From: Rhodanobacteraceae bacterium UBA703
Lineage (GTDB): Bacteria; Pseudomonadota; Gammaproteobacteria; Xanthomonadales; Rhodanobacteraceae
Direction: 5' to 3'
Assembly (NCBI GenBank): GCA_002297645.1
Contig: DBMH01000351.1
Coordinates: 1 to 36,037, forward strand
Length of the DNA stretch: 36,037 bases
Shown: piece by piece, positions 17,276 through 25,964 of the stretch
How positions within the stretch are numbered: position 1 is the stretch's first letter
Layout of the letters: each line of letters opens with the position of its first letter
Position numbers and translations under genes: made by a program
Notes under the pieces: model-generated
The model's database searches: none
Told to the model about the DNA's origin: nothing
What the model saw: the letters and a program-made list of their open reading frames with translations, nothing else

Positions 17276-20203
17276 TTACGCCACGTTCGGTTCGCTGAAC
17301 GCCTCGATCTCGTCCTTATACGCATCCACCGGAATGCAGGCGCACATGACGTTCTTGTCGCCGTAGACGTTGTCCACGCGCGCGACCGGCGGCCAGTACT
17401 TCGACAGCTTCAGCGACGGCAGCGGGAATGCGGCCAGCTCGCGCGGGTAGGCATGCGTCCATTCCGATGCCGACACCTGGGCGGCGGTGTGCGGGGCGTG
17501 CTTCAGCGGATTGTCCTCGCGATCGAGGCGACCGTCCTCGACCGCGCGGATTTCCTCGCGGATCTGGATCATCGCGTCGACGAAGCGGTCCAGTTCGTGC
17601 TGCGATTCGCTCTCGGTCGGTTCCACCATCAAGGTGCCGGCGACCGGAAAGCTCAGCGTCGGCGCGTGGAAACCGAAGTCGATCAGGCGCTTGGCCACGT
17701 CCTCGGCACTGATGCCGGTGGCGTCCTTGAGCGGGCGCAGGTCGAGGATGCACTCGTGCGCGACGAGGCCGTTGCGACCGGTGTAGAGCGTCGGATAGTG
17801 CGACGCGAGGCGCCTGGCGATGTAGTTCGCGTTGAGCATCGCGACCTGGGTCGCCTTGCGCAGGCCGGTCTTGCCCATCATCGCGATGTACATCCACGAG
17901 ATCGGCAGGATCGACGCGCTGCCGAAGCTGGCCGCGCTGACCATCGCGCCCGTGCCGGTGCCGTGCGTGCGGATGCCGTCGGTGCCGAACGCCTTCGGCA
18001 GGAACGGCGCGAGGTGCGACTTCACCGCGCACGGGCCGACGCCCGGGCCGCCGCCGCCGTGCGGAATGCAGAAGGTCTTGTGCAGGTTCAGGTGCGAGAC
18101 GTCCGAGCCCCATTTGCCGGGTTTGGCGAGGCCGACCAGCGCGTTCATGTTGGCGCCGTCGGTGTACACCTGCCCACCGTGCTTGTGCACGATCTCGCAG
18201 ATCTCGACCACGTCCTCCTCGAACACGCCGTGCGTGGACGGGTAGGTCATCATGATCGCGGCGAGGCGGTCGGAATGCTTCTCGGCGGCGCGGCGGATGT
18301 CCTCGACGTCGACGTTGCCGTTGGCGTCGCACTTCGTCACGACGACCGTCATGCCGCACATCTGCGCCGAGGCCGGGTTGGTGCCGTGCGCGGATTCGGG
18401 GATCAGGCAGATGTCGCGGTGGCCCTCGCCGCGCGAGCGATGGTAGGCGCGGATCGCGAGCAGGCCGGCGTATTCGCCCTGCGCGCCGGAGTTCGGCTGC
18501 AGGCTGACCGCGTCGTAGCCGGTGCACTCGACCAGCATCGCCTCGAGCCCGTCGATGAGCTCCTTGTAGCCCTGCGTCTGGTGATGCGGCGCGAGCGGGT
18601 GGATGTTCGCGAACTCCGGCCAGGTGACCGGAATCATCTCGGCGGTGGCATTGAGCTTCATCGTGCACGAACCGAGCGGGATCATCGTGCGATCCATCGC
18701 GAGATCCTTGTCGGCGAGCGAGCGCATGTAGCGCAGCAGTTCGTGCTCGCTGTGGTGCGTGTTGAACACCGGATGCTCGAGGAACGCCGACTGCCGCCGC
18801 AGCGCCGCCGGCAGCGCGTCGGGCGTGGCCGCGTCCAGTGCGTCGATGTCGTCGATCCGGGCGCCGAACACGCGGGCGATCGCGGCGAGGTCGGCGCGCG
18901 TGGTCGTTTCGTCGAGGCTGATGCCGACGCGCGACGCGTCGATGTGGCGCAGGTTGATGCGTTCGTGGCTGGCGTACAGGTGGACCTGGGCCGCGTCGAC
19001 GCCGGTGACGTGCAGCGTGTCGAAGAAGCCGTCGCCGACGGCGATGCCGGCATCGCGCAGCGCCTTGGCGAGGATCGACGCGAGGCGGTGCGTGCGCCGC
19101 GCGATGCGCACGAGGCCCTCCGGGCCGTGGTAGACGGCGTACATCGACGCCATCACCGCCAGCAGCACCTGCGCCGTACAGATGTTCGAGGTCGCCTTCT
19201 CGCGGCGGATGTGCTGCTCGCGCGTCTGCAGCGTGAGGCGGTACGCCGGCTTGCCGTCGGCATCGACGGAGACGCCGATCAGGCGGCCCGGCATCGAGCG
19301 CTTGTAGGCGTCGCGGCAGGCCATGAAGCCGGCGTGCGGGCCGCCGAATCCGAACGGCACGCCGAAGCGCTGCGTGTTGCCGACGACGATGTCGGCGCCG
19401 AACTCGCCCGGCGACTTCAGCAGGGTCAAGGCGAGCAGGTCGCTGGCGACGGCGAGGATGCCGCCGCGTGCGTGCACGGCGTCGGCGACGGCCTGGTAAT
19501 CGCGGATGCCGCCGAAGGTGTCCGGGTACTGCACCAGCGCACCGAAGGCGTCGACGGCCGCCGCGTCGGCGTCCGGACCGACATGCAGTTCGATGCCGAG
19601 CGGCTCGGCGCGCGTGCGCAGCAGTTCGAGCGTCTGCGGATGCACGGTATCGGCGACGAAGAACGTGTTCGACTTCGACCGGGCCGAGCGCTTCGCCAGT
19701 GTCATTGCCTCGGCCGCGGCGGTCGCCTCGTCGAGCAGGGACGCATTGGCGATCTCCATGCCGGTGAGGTCGGCGACCATCGTCTGGAAGTTGATCAGGG
19801 CCTCCATGCGGCCCTGCGAGATCTCCGCCTGGTACGGCGTGTAGGCGGTGTACCAGGCCGAATTCTCGAGGATGTTGCGCAGGACGACGTTCGGCGTGTG
19901 CGTGCCGTAGTAGCCCTGGCCGATGAAGCTCCTGAACACGTCGTTCTTGCCGGCGATGGCGCGGATCTTCGCCAGCGCCTCGACTTCGGTGATCGCGTCG
20001 GGCAGGGCCAGCGGCGCGGCAGACTTGATCGTGGCCGGCACGATCGCGTCGGTCATCGCTTCGAGCGAGTCGTAGCCGACCGTGCGCAGCATCTGCGCGA
20101 TCTCGGCGTCGTTCGGGCCGATGTGGCGTTCGACGAAGGCGGAATGGTGCTCGAGTTCGAGCAGGCTGGGGTCGCGCGGCGACGGCGAGGCGTTCTGGGT
20201 CAT
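17276..20203 (-). CDS. gcvP: Glycine dehydrogenase (decarboxylating), P protein of the glycine cleavage system
   Basis: PLP enzyme that decarboxylates glycine and passes the aminomethyl group to the H protein lipoate. The 975 residues match the single-chain P protein. Signatures include FVERHIGPND near the N-terminus, GYYGTHTPNVVLRNILENSAWYTAYTPYQ, QRFGVPFGFGGPHAGF, and the PLP lysine motif NLHKTFCIPHGGGGPGVGP. It continues through DLRPLKDATGISAEDVAKRL to a normal C-terminus. The ATG at 20201-20203 starts directly before the conserved region. It is preceded by a tandem glycine riboswitch, so expression should rise when glycine is abundant. The H and T protein genes are not in the window. Confidence 0.97.
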   Translation of the reverse strand: MTQNASPSPRDPSLLELEHHSAFVERHIGPNDAEIAQMLRTVGYDSLEAMTDAIVPATIKSAAPLALPDAITEVEALAKIRAIAGKNDVFRSFIGQGYYGTHTPNVVLRNILENSAWYTAYTPYQAEISQGRMEALINFQTMVADLTGMEIANASLLDEATAAAEAMTLAKRSARSKSNTFFVADTVHPQTLELLRTRAEPLGIELHVGPDADAAAVDAFGALVQYPDTFGGIRDYQAVADAVHARGGILAVASDLLALTLLKSPGEFGADIVVGNTQRFGVPFGFGGPHAGFMACRDAYKRSMPGRLIGVSVDADGKPAYRLTLQTREQHIRREKATSNICTAQVLLAVMASMYAVYHGPEGLVRIARRTHRLASILAKALRDAGIAVGDGFFDTLHVTGVDAAQVHLYASHERINLRHIDASRVGISLDETTTRADLAAIARVFGARIDDIDALDAATPDALPAALRRQSAFLEHPVFNTHHSEHELLRYMRSLADKDLAMDRTMIPLGSCTMKLNATAEMIPVTWPEFANIHPLAPHHQTQGYKELIDGLEAMLVECTGYDAVSLQPNSGAQGEYAGLLAIRAYHRSRGEGHRDICLIPESAHGTNPASAQMCGMTVVVTKCDANGNVDVEDIRRAAEKHSDRLAAIMMTYPSTHGVFEEDVVEICEIVHKHGGQVYTDGANMNALVGLAKPGKWGSDVSHLNLHKTFCIPHGGGGPGVGPCAVKSHLAPFLPKAFGTDGIRTHGTGTGAMVSAASFGSASILPISWMYIAMMGKTGLRKATQVAMLNANYIARRLASHYPTLYTGRNGLVAHECILDLRPLKDATGISAEDVAKRLIDFGFHAPTLSFPVAGTLMVEPTESESQHELDRFVDAMIQIREEIRAVEDGRLDREDNPLKHAPHTAAQVSASEWTHAYPRELAAFPLPSLKLSKYWPPVARVDNVYGDKNVMCACIPVDAYKDEIEAFSEPNVA

Positions 20204-20253
20204 GGAGGCGTCCGGAAAGGCTGGCAAGCAACGTGCGAAGCCGCACGCGGGCG

Positions 20254-20447
20254 CCCCTCTGTCCTTTTGCCTGAGAGTTTGGAAGCCATGCCCGTTCGAG
20301 CAGTCGCTTCTTGCCCCTTCGGCGCCGGCCGTGCGCACGTGCGCCGCCGATCTCTCCAGAGTGTGTGCACGCGCCGGTATCGGGCCTGAGCGATTACGGG
20401 CGTTGCGCCGTCGGCAGCGGCCGGAGCCGCTTCTCCCGATGCGTGCA
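20254..20447 (-). promoter_or_regulatory. Tandem glycine riboswitch upstream of gcvP
   Basis: Read on the minus strand, the aptamer nearer gcvP (about 20,361 to 20,254) has CTCTGGAGAG, GGCGCCGAAGGGGCAAG, then AAACTCTCAGGCAAAAGGACAGAG, the standard glycine aptamer core. Upstream of it (about 20,447 to 20,370) is a second, more divergent copy with ATCGGGAGAAG, GCCGACGGCGCAAC and TCGCTCAGGCCCGATACC. This is the usual two-aptamer arrangement. The ~50 bases between the second aptamer and the gcvP ATG would hold the expression platform; I see no strong terminator there, so control may be at translation. Confidence 0.93.
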
Positions 20448-20457
20448 TCGAAACGCG

Positions 20458-20463
20458 ATTATA
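20458..20463 (-). promoter_or_regulatory. gcvP promoter -10 box
   Basis: A perfect TATAAT on the minus strand lies just upstream of the riboswitch. Transcription would begin near 20,450, at the base of aptamer 1. No good -35 is seen 16-18 bases upstream. Confidence 0.65.
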
Positions 20464-20634
20464 GACGCGAACAGGCGCATCCGGAGCGGGGGAGAGGGAG
20501 CGCTGCACCTGCGGGGCGGTCGCTTGCGTGATGGTCGCTGCGTGGACGCTACCTCCTCGGCCGTCATCGCTCCGCGACACGCCGGCGGCGCCGCGAAGGC
20601 CGGATGCCCCGAGCACGGAATCCGGAAAGAAAAA

Positions 20635-20660
20635 CGCCCCGTCGCTGCAGCGACGGGGCG
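20635..20660 (-). terminator. Terminator of the metalloprotease gene
   Basis: A 26-bp perfect palindrome centred on CTGCAG, with stem GCCCCGTCG/CGACGGGGC, is followed on the minus strand by TTTTTCTTTCC. It lies 47 bases after the protease stop codon. Confidence 0.92.
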
Positions 20661-20707
20661 CGAGCGGCGGAGCCGCGCGGAGGCGCGCCCCTCGCCAGCC
20701 GGGTCGA

Positions 20708-23700
20708 CTAAGGCATGGGCAATTCGAATCCGTCCTTGAAGATCGAATCGACGATCGCTGCTGCGCAGTCCACGTCGACGTCGGTCACGTCGGCAGCGCC
20801 CATCGTGCCGCTGCCATTCTGGACCGAACAGGCCTGCCCGGCCGGATTCGCCTGGACGGTGACGGCGTAGGCTGCTCCTGCCGGCAAGCCCGGACTGAAC
20901 GCGTACAGGCCATTGGCACTCATCGCGAGCGTCGGGCCGTCGTTGAGCTTCAGCACCAGGCCGGCCGCGGCCAGGCCGCGCACGCGGCCGCCGACCGTGT
21001 AGTTCTGCGGCGGAATGCCGGCGCAGGTCACGTCCACGTTGGTCACGTTCGCATTCGCGACCGTGCCCGTGCCGTTGGCCACCGTGCAGGTCTGCCCGGC
21101 CGGCGACGCGGCGACGACGACGACGTAGGCGGTGCCTCCGCCCAGGTTGTCAGGGAACGTGTACGCACCGTCGCCCGCGATCGCCTGCTCGGGGCCTCCG
21201 TTCAGCCGGAGCTTCAGGCCCGCGCCCGACGTGCCCGTCACGTGGCCGCCGATCGTGTAGGTCGGTGTCGCGCCGCAGGTGACATCCACGTTGGTCACGT
21301 TCGCGTTCGCGATCGTGCCCGAGCCGTTGGCTACCGTGCAGGTCTGGCCGCCCGGCTGCGTGCCGATCGTGACCGCGTACGCCGAGCCGCTGGCCAGCGC
21401 GCCGGGAAACGCGAAGCTGCCGTTGGCGGCGATCGCCAGGTCGCTGCCGCCGTTGAGCTTCAGCGTCAGTCCGGCGCCGGCCAGACCGCCGACGTTGCCG
21501 CCGACGCTGTAGGTCGGCAGCGCCGTGCAGTTCACGTTCGCGTTCGTGACGTTGGAGCCGCCGATCGTGCCGCTGCCACCCGAGACCGCACAGCTCTGGC
21601 CCGCCGGCGAGGCGCTGACCGTCACGGCATAGCTGCCACCGTCCGGCAGGGCGTCGGGGAACGTGTACGGGCCGTTGCCGGGGATCGCGTAGTCGCTGCC
21701 GCCGTTGAGCCTGAGCTTCAGTCCCGTGCCCGATGCACCGGTAACGCTGCCGCCGACGGTATAGGTCGGACCGGCGGCCTGCACCGCAATCGTGTAGTCC
21801 TCCGCCTGGCCGTAGCCATCGACGTTGCACGCGCCCGGATATGCCACCGAACTCGAGTACTTCTTGATCACGCGCAGGCGTGTGGCGCCCGCGAGCGCTC
21901 CGGCCGGCACTCCGATCGTCGTCGTCACCTGCTTGCCGTCGGCGCCGGTCGAGTTGTAGAGGTCGCCGATATCGAACTTCTCGCCTGCACCGAAGGTTCC
22001 GTCGCGGTTCCAGTCGATGTAGGCAGTGACGTAGGTGTGGAAGGTGCCGGCAGTGTTGCCTTCGACTGCGATGGCGTAGCTCTGACCGGCCACCACGGCG
22101 CCACCTGCGACGCCGAGGAAATCCTCCAGCGCCGGCGTGCCGCCGACCGTGGCCGAGCTCGGGTTGTCGATGCCGGTGAACTTCACGCGCGTGATCGGCT
22201 CCACCGCATTCGAGAATCCCACCGAGCAGTACGGCTCGGGAAAGGTCACTCCGGTGGTGAACGTGTAGGCCGGCGACGTCGCGCTGTTGCCGCAGGGGCT
22301 GTTCGCCTTCACGCGCCACCAGTACGTCGTCATCGGCGCGAGCGGCGTCGCCGGAGTCCAGCTGTTCGTGACGGGATTGCCGCTCGCCACGAGCGTCGCG
22401 AACGCGCTGTCCGTCGCCACCTCGATCGTGTAGCTCAGCGCGGCCGCGTCCGCCGCCCACGCGAACGTCGGGCTGCGCGCCGTGCCGTTCGCATTGTTCG
22501 CCGGGGCGGTGAGGTTCGGCGTGGCCGGAATTCCGCTGGTGATCTGCAACTGCACGCTCGCGGAGTGGCCCGGGCTGCCCGAGGCGGTGCCGTCGATGCC
22601 GATCGTGGAGATTCCGGGCGCCGCGGCGCCGGTGGCGTTCAAGGTCAGGACCGAACTGCCGCCCGGCGCGACCGGATTCGGCGAGAACGTCGCCGTGACG
22701 CCGGTCGGTGCGCCAGCCGCGGCGAGATTCACCGGATTGGCGAAACCCATCTGCGCGCCGATGTCGATCGTGTAGGTCGCACTGCCCGGAGCGCAGATCG
22801 CCTGCGACGGATTCGGCACGCCGATCGTGAAGTCGGGGGCATCGGCGGAGCAGACCGGACGCGTACCGCAGGCGATGCCGTGCGCGTTGAACGCGTCCCA
22901 GATGCGGCAGGCGTTCGGCGTGCCGTTGGCGAGGTTGCCGTCGTCGTCGTCGGCCGCCAGGAACACGGTATACCAGTTGTTCGCGCCGCAGCCATCGACC
23001 TGCGCATTGACGTTGCAGGTCCCGCCGCTGGCGATGCGATAGGCGCTCTTGGACGGGATCAGCGAGCCGTACCAGATGCGGTCCATTTCCTGCCAGCCTT
23101 GCGTCGGGCCGAACTTGTCGATCAGCGCCTGCGTGAGGTCCCAGTTCGCCGAACTCGCGATGTAGCTCTCGCAGTGGCCTTCGTAGCCCATCGGTCCCTG
23201 GTAGGGGAAGATGCCGCTCTGCAGATACGGGCAGGCCCAGCGCGCGCAGGCCGCCCCCGTCGTGGCGGTGATCGTCGATGGCTTGGCGATGGTCGCTGCT
23301 CCGTGCGTGCTGAACGCCTCGACGTCGCGCACGCCGGTGCAGGTGTTGTCGCAGTTGTAGCAGGGCACGCCCGGCTTGAAGTTCTTGCCGATGCAGGCGT
23401 CCTTGGTCTCGAGGAACGCGAACGTGTCGCCGACCGCTTCGCCACTGCCGTTCTCGCTGGCGGCGCCGCCGGTGTTGGTGTCCATGCCGTGTCCCCATTC
23501 GTGCAGGAACACCGCCGCGATTTCGCCGGTGTTGGAGCAGCCGCCACCGGACTTGTAGAAGTTCAGGGTGCCGCCGGACCAGGCGGCGTTGCAGGTCTGG
23601 TTGACGTTCATGTTCGCGGTGACCTTGCCGGCCAGCCACGAGTTGGCCGGATGGAACGTCACCGCCTTCCGGTTGATGTTGGTCAGGTGATAGAAGCCGG

Positions 23701-24973
23701 TGCGCGAGGCGTGCGTGTTGCCAGCGCCACCGACACCGGGCGTGGTGCAGTCGGTGCCGCCGCTGGTGCCGAGGGCGAGGTTGCCGTCGGTCGAGTTCGA
23801 CAGCGAGATCGCACCGCAGTTGTCGGCCATCTTGAAGTACTTGCCGTCGAGCGCCGTGGTCGCGCTGCCGCCGCTGTAGTCGTAGATGCCGAGCACGTCG
23901 GTGATCTTGGCGCCGCCGTTGGTCACGGCGGCGAACGGCATCGGCCTGACGACTTCGGGATCGGTGTTCGTCGTCGGATAGATGCCGCCGGTGACGGTCG
24001 CGTCGATGTTCACGGTGAGGTTGCGCACCTCGATGATCGAGCCGGCGTGCGCATCGAACAGTACCTCGTAGGTCGAGTCGTCGTCGTTCACGCGGAACAC
24101 GAAACGCCAGGCGAGGCGATGCGCATAGCCGGCACCGGTCGCACCGGTGTAGATCTCCTTGAGCGCGTCTCCCGCGATGGCGGTCGGTAGCAGGAGCAGT
24201 TCGCCCGCCTCGCCAGTTTCCACGATCTCGGTACCGGCCGGGAAGGCGAGTTCGCGCCATGTCGCCTTGAACGCATCCTCCCGCGCGATCGACGGACGCG
24301 TGTCGATGCGCACCGGCGCGACGAGCTCCTCGCCGAACTGCACGATGTTGCCGTGCGAGATGCGGAAGAACAGGTGCGCGCGGTCCACGCGCACGCCACC
24401 CGCGTACTGCGCCAATTCGACGAACCAGTGTGTGTCGCCCTGGCCGTAGGCGGAACTGGACTCGCGGTCGAGACGGAACTCCAGATCGCGCACGCGCAGC
24501 AGATCCTCGTTCGCGGCAATGAAGTCGCGCAGGCGCACCTCGACCGTCGCGAGATCCGGCGTGGCGCCCGGTGCGAGCCCGACGTTCTGCGCGTCGAGTG
24601 TGTTGCCCTTGCCCGGCAGCAGCGGGATGCCGCTGCCCTGGATCAGGTTGGGGCGATCCGAGCGTCGATCCCAGCGCAGCTCCCAGTCGCCGCCCGAGCG
24701 CTGGAGGAACTCGGCGACGCCGCTCTTCATCGGCACGTAGCGACCGGGAGCGAGCGAGACGCTCGGTTCCAGGTCCGGCTGGACCTGCAGTTCCGGCGCC
24801 ACGAACGAGCGCGACAGCTTGGGCACGGCGCCCTGGCTCTCGTCGAACGGCTGGATGGCCGATACGGGTCGGATCGCGGCGCCGACGCACAGCGCAGCGG
24901 CGGACAGGCACGCGAGCCAGCGGCTCGCGCGTGCTCGTGCCTGCCGCGGGAAAACGCGGGAAACGGATGACAT
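20708..24973 (-). CDS. Large secreted zinc metalloprotease with GEVED and Ig-like repeats
   Basis: A 1,421-residue exported protein. Residues 1-39 are a signal peptide (WLACLSAAALCVGAAIRPVSA). A propeptide-like region (~40-320) leads to the catalytic part with HEWGHGMD at 491-498 (the HExxH zinc site) and SGEAVGDTFAFLE at ~510-522, which may supply the third ligand. The layout and DGNLANGTPNACRIWDAFNAHGI are reminiscent of fungalysin/thermolysin-related endopeptidases of environmental Proteobacteria. Then come an Ig-like stretch, a fibronectin-III-like segment (FAWAADAAALSYTIEVATDSAF), a GEVED domain (AYIDWNRDGTFGAGEKFDIGD) and four ~84-residue repeats. The protein ends VDSIFKDGFELPMP. The ATG at 24971-24973 has GGGGAG eight bases upstream. 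It likely degrades extracellular protein; the substrate is unknown. Confidence 0.9.
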   Translation of the reverse strand: MSSVSRVFPRQARARASRWLACLSAAALCVGAAIRPVSAIQPFDESQGAVPKLSRSFVAPELQVQPDLEPSVSLAPGRYVPMKSGVAEFLQRSGGDWELRWDRRSDRPNLIQGSGIPLLPGKGNTLDAQNVGLAPGATPDLATVEVRLRDFIAANEDLLRVRDLEFRLDRESSSAYGQGDTHWFVELAQYAGGVRVDRAHLFFRISHGNIVQFGEELVAPVRIDTRPSIAREDAFKATWRELAFPAGTEIVETGEAGELLLLPTAIAGDALKEIYTGATGAGYAHRLAWRFVFRVNDDDSTYEVLFDAHAGSIIEVRNLTVNIDATVTGGIYPTTNTDPEVVRPMPFAAVTNGGAKITDVLGIYDYSGGSATTALDGKYFKMADNCGAISLSNSTDGNLALGTSGGTDCTTPGVGGAGNTHASRTGFYHLTNINRKAVTFHPANSWLAGKVTANMNVNQTCNAAWSGGTLNFYKSGGGCSNTGEIAAVFLHEWGHGMDTNTGGAASENGSGEAVGDTFAFLETKDACIGKNFKPGVPCYNCDNTCTGVRDVEAFSTHGAATIAKPSTITATTGAACARWACPYLQSGIFPYQGPMGYEGHCESYIASSANWDLTQALIDKFGPTQGWQEMDRIWYGSLIPSKSAYRIASGGTCNVNAQVDGCGANNWYTVFLAADDDDGNLANGTPNACRIWDAFNAHGIACGTRPVCSADAPDFTIGVPNPSQAICAPGSATYTIDIGAQMGFANPVNLAAAGAPTGVTATFSPNPVAPGGSSVLTLNATGAAAPGISTIGIDGTASGSPGHSASVQLQITSGIPATPNLTAPANNANGTARSPTFAWAADAAALSYTIEVATDSAFATLVASGNPVTNSWTPATPLAPMTTYWWRVKANSPCGNSATSPAYTFTTGVTFPEPYCSVGFSNAVEPITRVKFTGIDNPSSATVGGTPALEDFLGVAGGAVVAGQSYAIAVEGNTAGTFHTYVTAYIDWNRDGTFGAGEKFDIGDLYNSTGADGKQVTTTIGVPAGALAGATRLRVIKKYSSSVAYPGACNVDGYGQAEDYTIAVQAAGPTYTVGGSVTGASGTGLKLRLNGGSDYAIPGNGPYTFPDALPDGGSYAVTVSASPAGQSCAVSGGSGTIGGSNVTNANVNCTALPTYSVGGNVGGLAGAGLTLKLNGGSDLAIAANGSFAFPGALASGSAYAVTIGTQPGGQTCTVANGSGTIANANVTNVDVTCGATPTYTIGGHVTGTSGAGLKLRLNGGPEQAIAGDGAYTFPDNLGGGTAYVVVVAASPAGQTCTVANGTGTVANANVTNVDVTCAGIPPQNYTVGGRVRGLAAAGLVLKLNDGPTLAMSANGLYAFSPGLPAGAAYAVTVQANPAGQACSVQNGSGTMGAADVTDVDVDCAAAIVDSIFKDGFELPMP
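20762..21772 (-). repeat. Four ~250-bp in-frame tandem repeats in the metalloprotease gene
   Basis: Each unit encodes about 84 residues starting Y[TS][VI]GGxVxGxxGxGLxLxLNGG and ending SGT[IV]xxxNVTNxxVxC, with units starting near 21,771, 21,512, 21,264 and 21,005. Every unit has two cysteines (QxCxV and VxC) that could form a disulfide. They look like Ig-like or carboxypeptidase-regulatory-like beta domains that space the catalytic region from the C-terminal motif. DNA identity between units is high enough for unequal recombination or assembly collapse. Confidence 0.85.
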
Positions 24974-25142
24974 GGACTGGACTCCCCAAGGCAACGGTGA
25001 AGGCAGGACGATCCGCCGGCATGGCGGCCATCGGCGGGATTCCGTCTTGTTCTTCCCCTGCGGAATCCGCGGCGGATCGTAGCATCGCCGGCGGCGGGTG
25101 GAATTCCCGTGCGGCACGCGAAGAGGGGAAATCGGAGGCAAC

Positions 25143-25171
25143 AAAAAACCCGCGATCGCTCGCGGGTTTTT
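25143..25171. terminator. Bidirectional intrinsic terminator
   Basis: CCCGCGA / TCGCGGG with the loop TCGC has TTTTT on the plus side and TTTTTT on the minus side. No clear gene ends here on either strand. It would stop minus-strand transcription from the accessory region entering the protease gene, whose start is 170 bases to the left. Confidence 0.85.
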
Positions 25172-25367
25172 CGGGATCCGTCGCGGGTCGGAAGCGACTG
25201 CGACGATCGATGTAGTGGTGCCAGGAGAGGGGCCGAAGCTCCTATGGAAGTTCTTATTTTATATATAAAAATTTGACGACCTTGGCCTCTGTACTCACGT
25301 TTGTACCCCGTCAATATCCTTGTGCGGCCAAGGGTTCGTTTCACTGCTACGCGAATCTTGGATGGCC
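25172..25367. other. Non-coding stretch with an AT-rich palindrome
   Basis: No convincing gene is seen between the terminator and 25,368. It contains a 25-base A/T run (25251-25275) with the perfect 14-bp palindrome TTTTATATATAAAA at 25257-25270, very unlike the surrounding GC-rich DNA. It may mark the edge of inserted DNA or a DNA-bending or binding site. Confidence 0.5.
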
Positions 25368-25553
25368 CTATGCCAGCACTTTCGCGCCGCATAGCGGCAG
25401 CGCGTGCGCCAGGATTCGCCAGAACTCCTCGGAGTCGAGGCCGCGCCTCTCGTCATCCGCCACCCAGAAGAACAGAACGGCTCGGTTCGCATTGCGATGG
25501 GTATTGGCTTGCACGATATCGTGGATATCGTCCGCCGTGCGGTCGGATCGCAC
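25368..25553 (-). CDS. Possible small ORF or gene remnant, unknown
   Basis: A 61-residue reading frame from a GTG at 25551-25553. The protein-like part includes RAVLFFWVADDERRGLDSEE and ends FWRILAHALPLCGAKVLA, which looks more like a real C-terminus than chance. An in-frame stop lies nine bases upstream of the GTG, and no ribosome site is evident, so it may be the tail of a decayed gene. No family recognised. Confidence 0.22.
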   Translation of the reverse strand: MRSDRTADDIHDIVQANTHRNANRAVLFFWVADDERRGLDSEEFWRILAHALPLCGAKVLA

Positions 25554-25673
25554 GGGCCGGCCTCACTGACTGTCATCCGATCCGCGACCGATTCGTCCGC
25601 GCGATCGCGGACTCTCAATGGTATGCGCGGCGGAGGGTTAGAGTAGTTCTTCGCCTATCCCGCCGCCTGCATC

Positions 25674-25964
25674 ATGAGCGACCGCACGAGCCAAGCCAAC
25701 AAGGTGTACGAGATCATTTCGCATTGGGCCAGGATTCCCACGTGGCACACCAGCCATCCGGCCGACGAGAAGCGTTTCAAGGAGGCGGTCGCAATGCTCC
25801 GCGATCAGATCGGGGCAAGGATCGAAATAGAAGAGCAGCGCTCGGAGGCCGGTATGGGCCTTAGGCGTCAGGCTCGCGAATCTTCCGGATCAAAATCGTC
25901 CGCATACAGGACGGTTCCCAATATCTCTATAGTGCCTTCGCGTGGGATACGGTTCCACTCATAG
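25674..25964 (+). CDS. Possible small hypothetical protein
   Basis: A 96-residue frame from the ATG at 25674. The first ~60 residues (MSDRTSQANKVYEIISHW..., FKEAVAMLRDQIGARIEIEE) are amphipathic and protein-like. The remaining third, which overlaps the 3' end of the opposing HEPN gene, looks like antisense of that gene. No ribosome site stands out. It may be a truncated gene whose natural end was lost where the neighbour begins. Confidence 0.3.
   Translation: MSDRTSQANKVYEIISHWARIPTWHTSHPADEKRFKEAVAMLRDQIGARIEIEEQRSEAGMGLRRQARESSGSKSSAYRTVPNISIVPSRGIRFHS

Noticed and set aside
17453..20389. A plus-strand open frame of nearly 1,000 codons opposite gcvP.
   Set aside because: It is the complement of a strongly conserved gene; the protein is Arg/Val/Asp-rich low complexity and has no ribosome site.
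20528..24190. A plus-strand open frame of over 1,200 codons opposite the metalloprotease.
   Set aside because: It mirrors the repeats of the opposite strand and has no recognisable domain; the minus-strand frame has a signal peptide and a zinc site.
20708..24973. The many short repeats considered as a possible CRISPR-like array.
   Set aside because: The repeats are in-frame, ~250 bp long, coding and degenerate, with no unique spacers.
25216..25244. On the minus strand this reads like a tRNA 3' end finishing in GGCACCA, which would suit an integration site.
   Set aside because: The T-stem has two mismatches and the loop lacks the conserved TTCRA pattern; no anticodon or D arm follows upstream. 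Probably chance.
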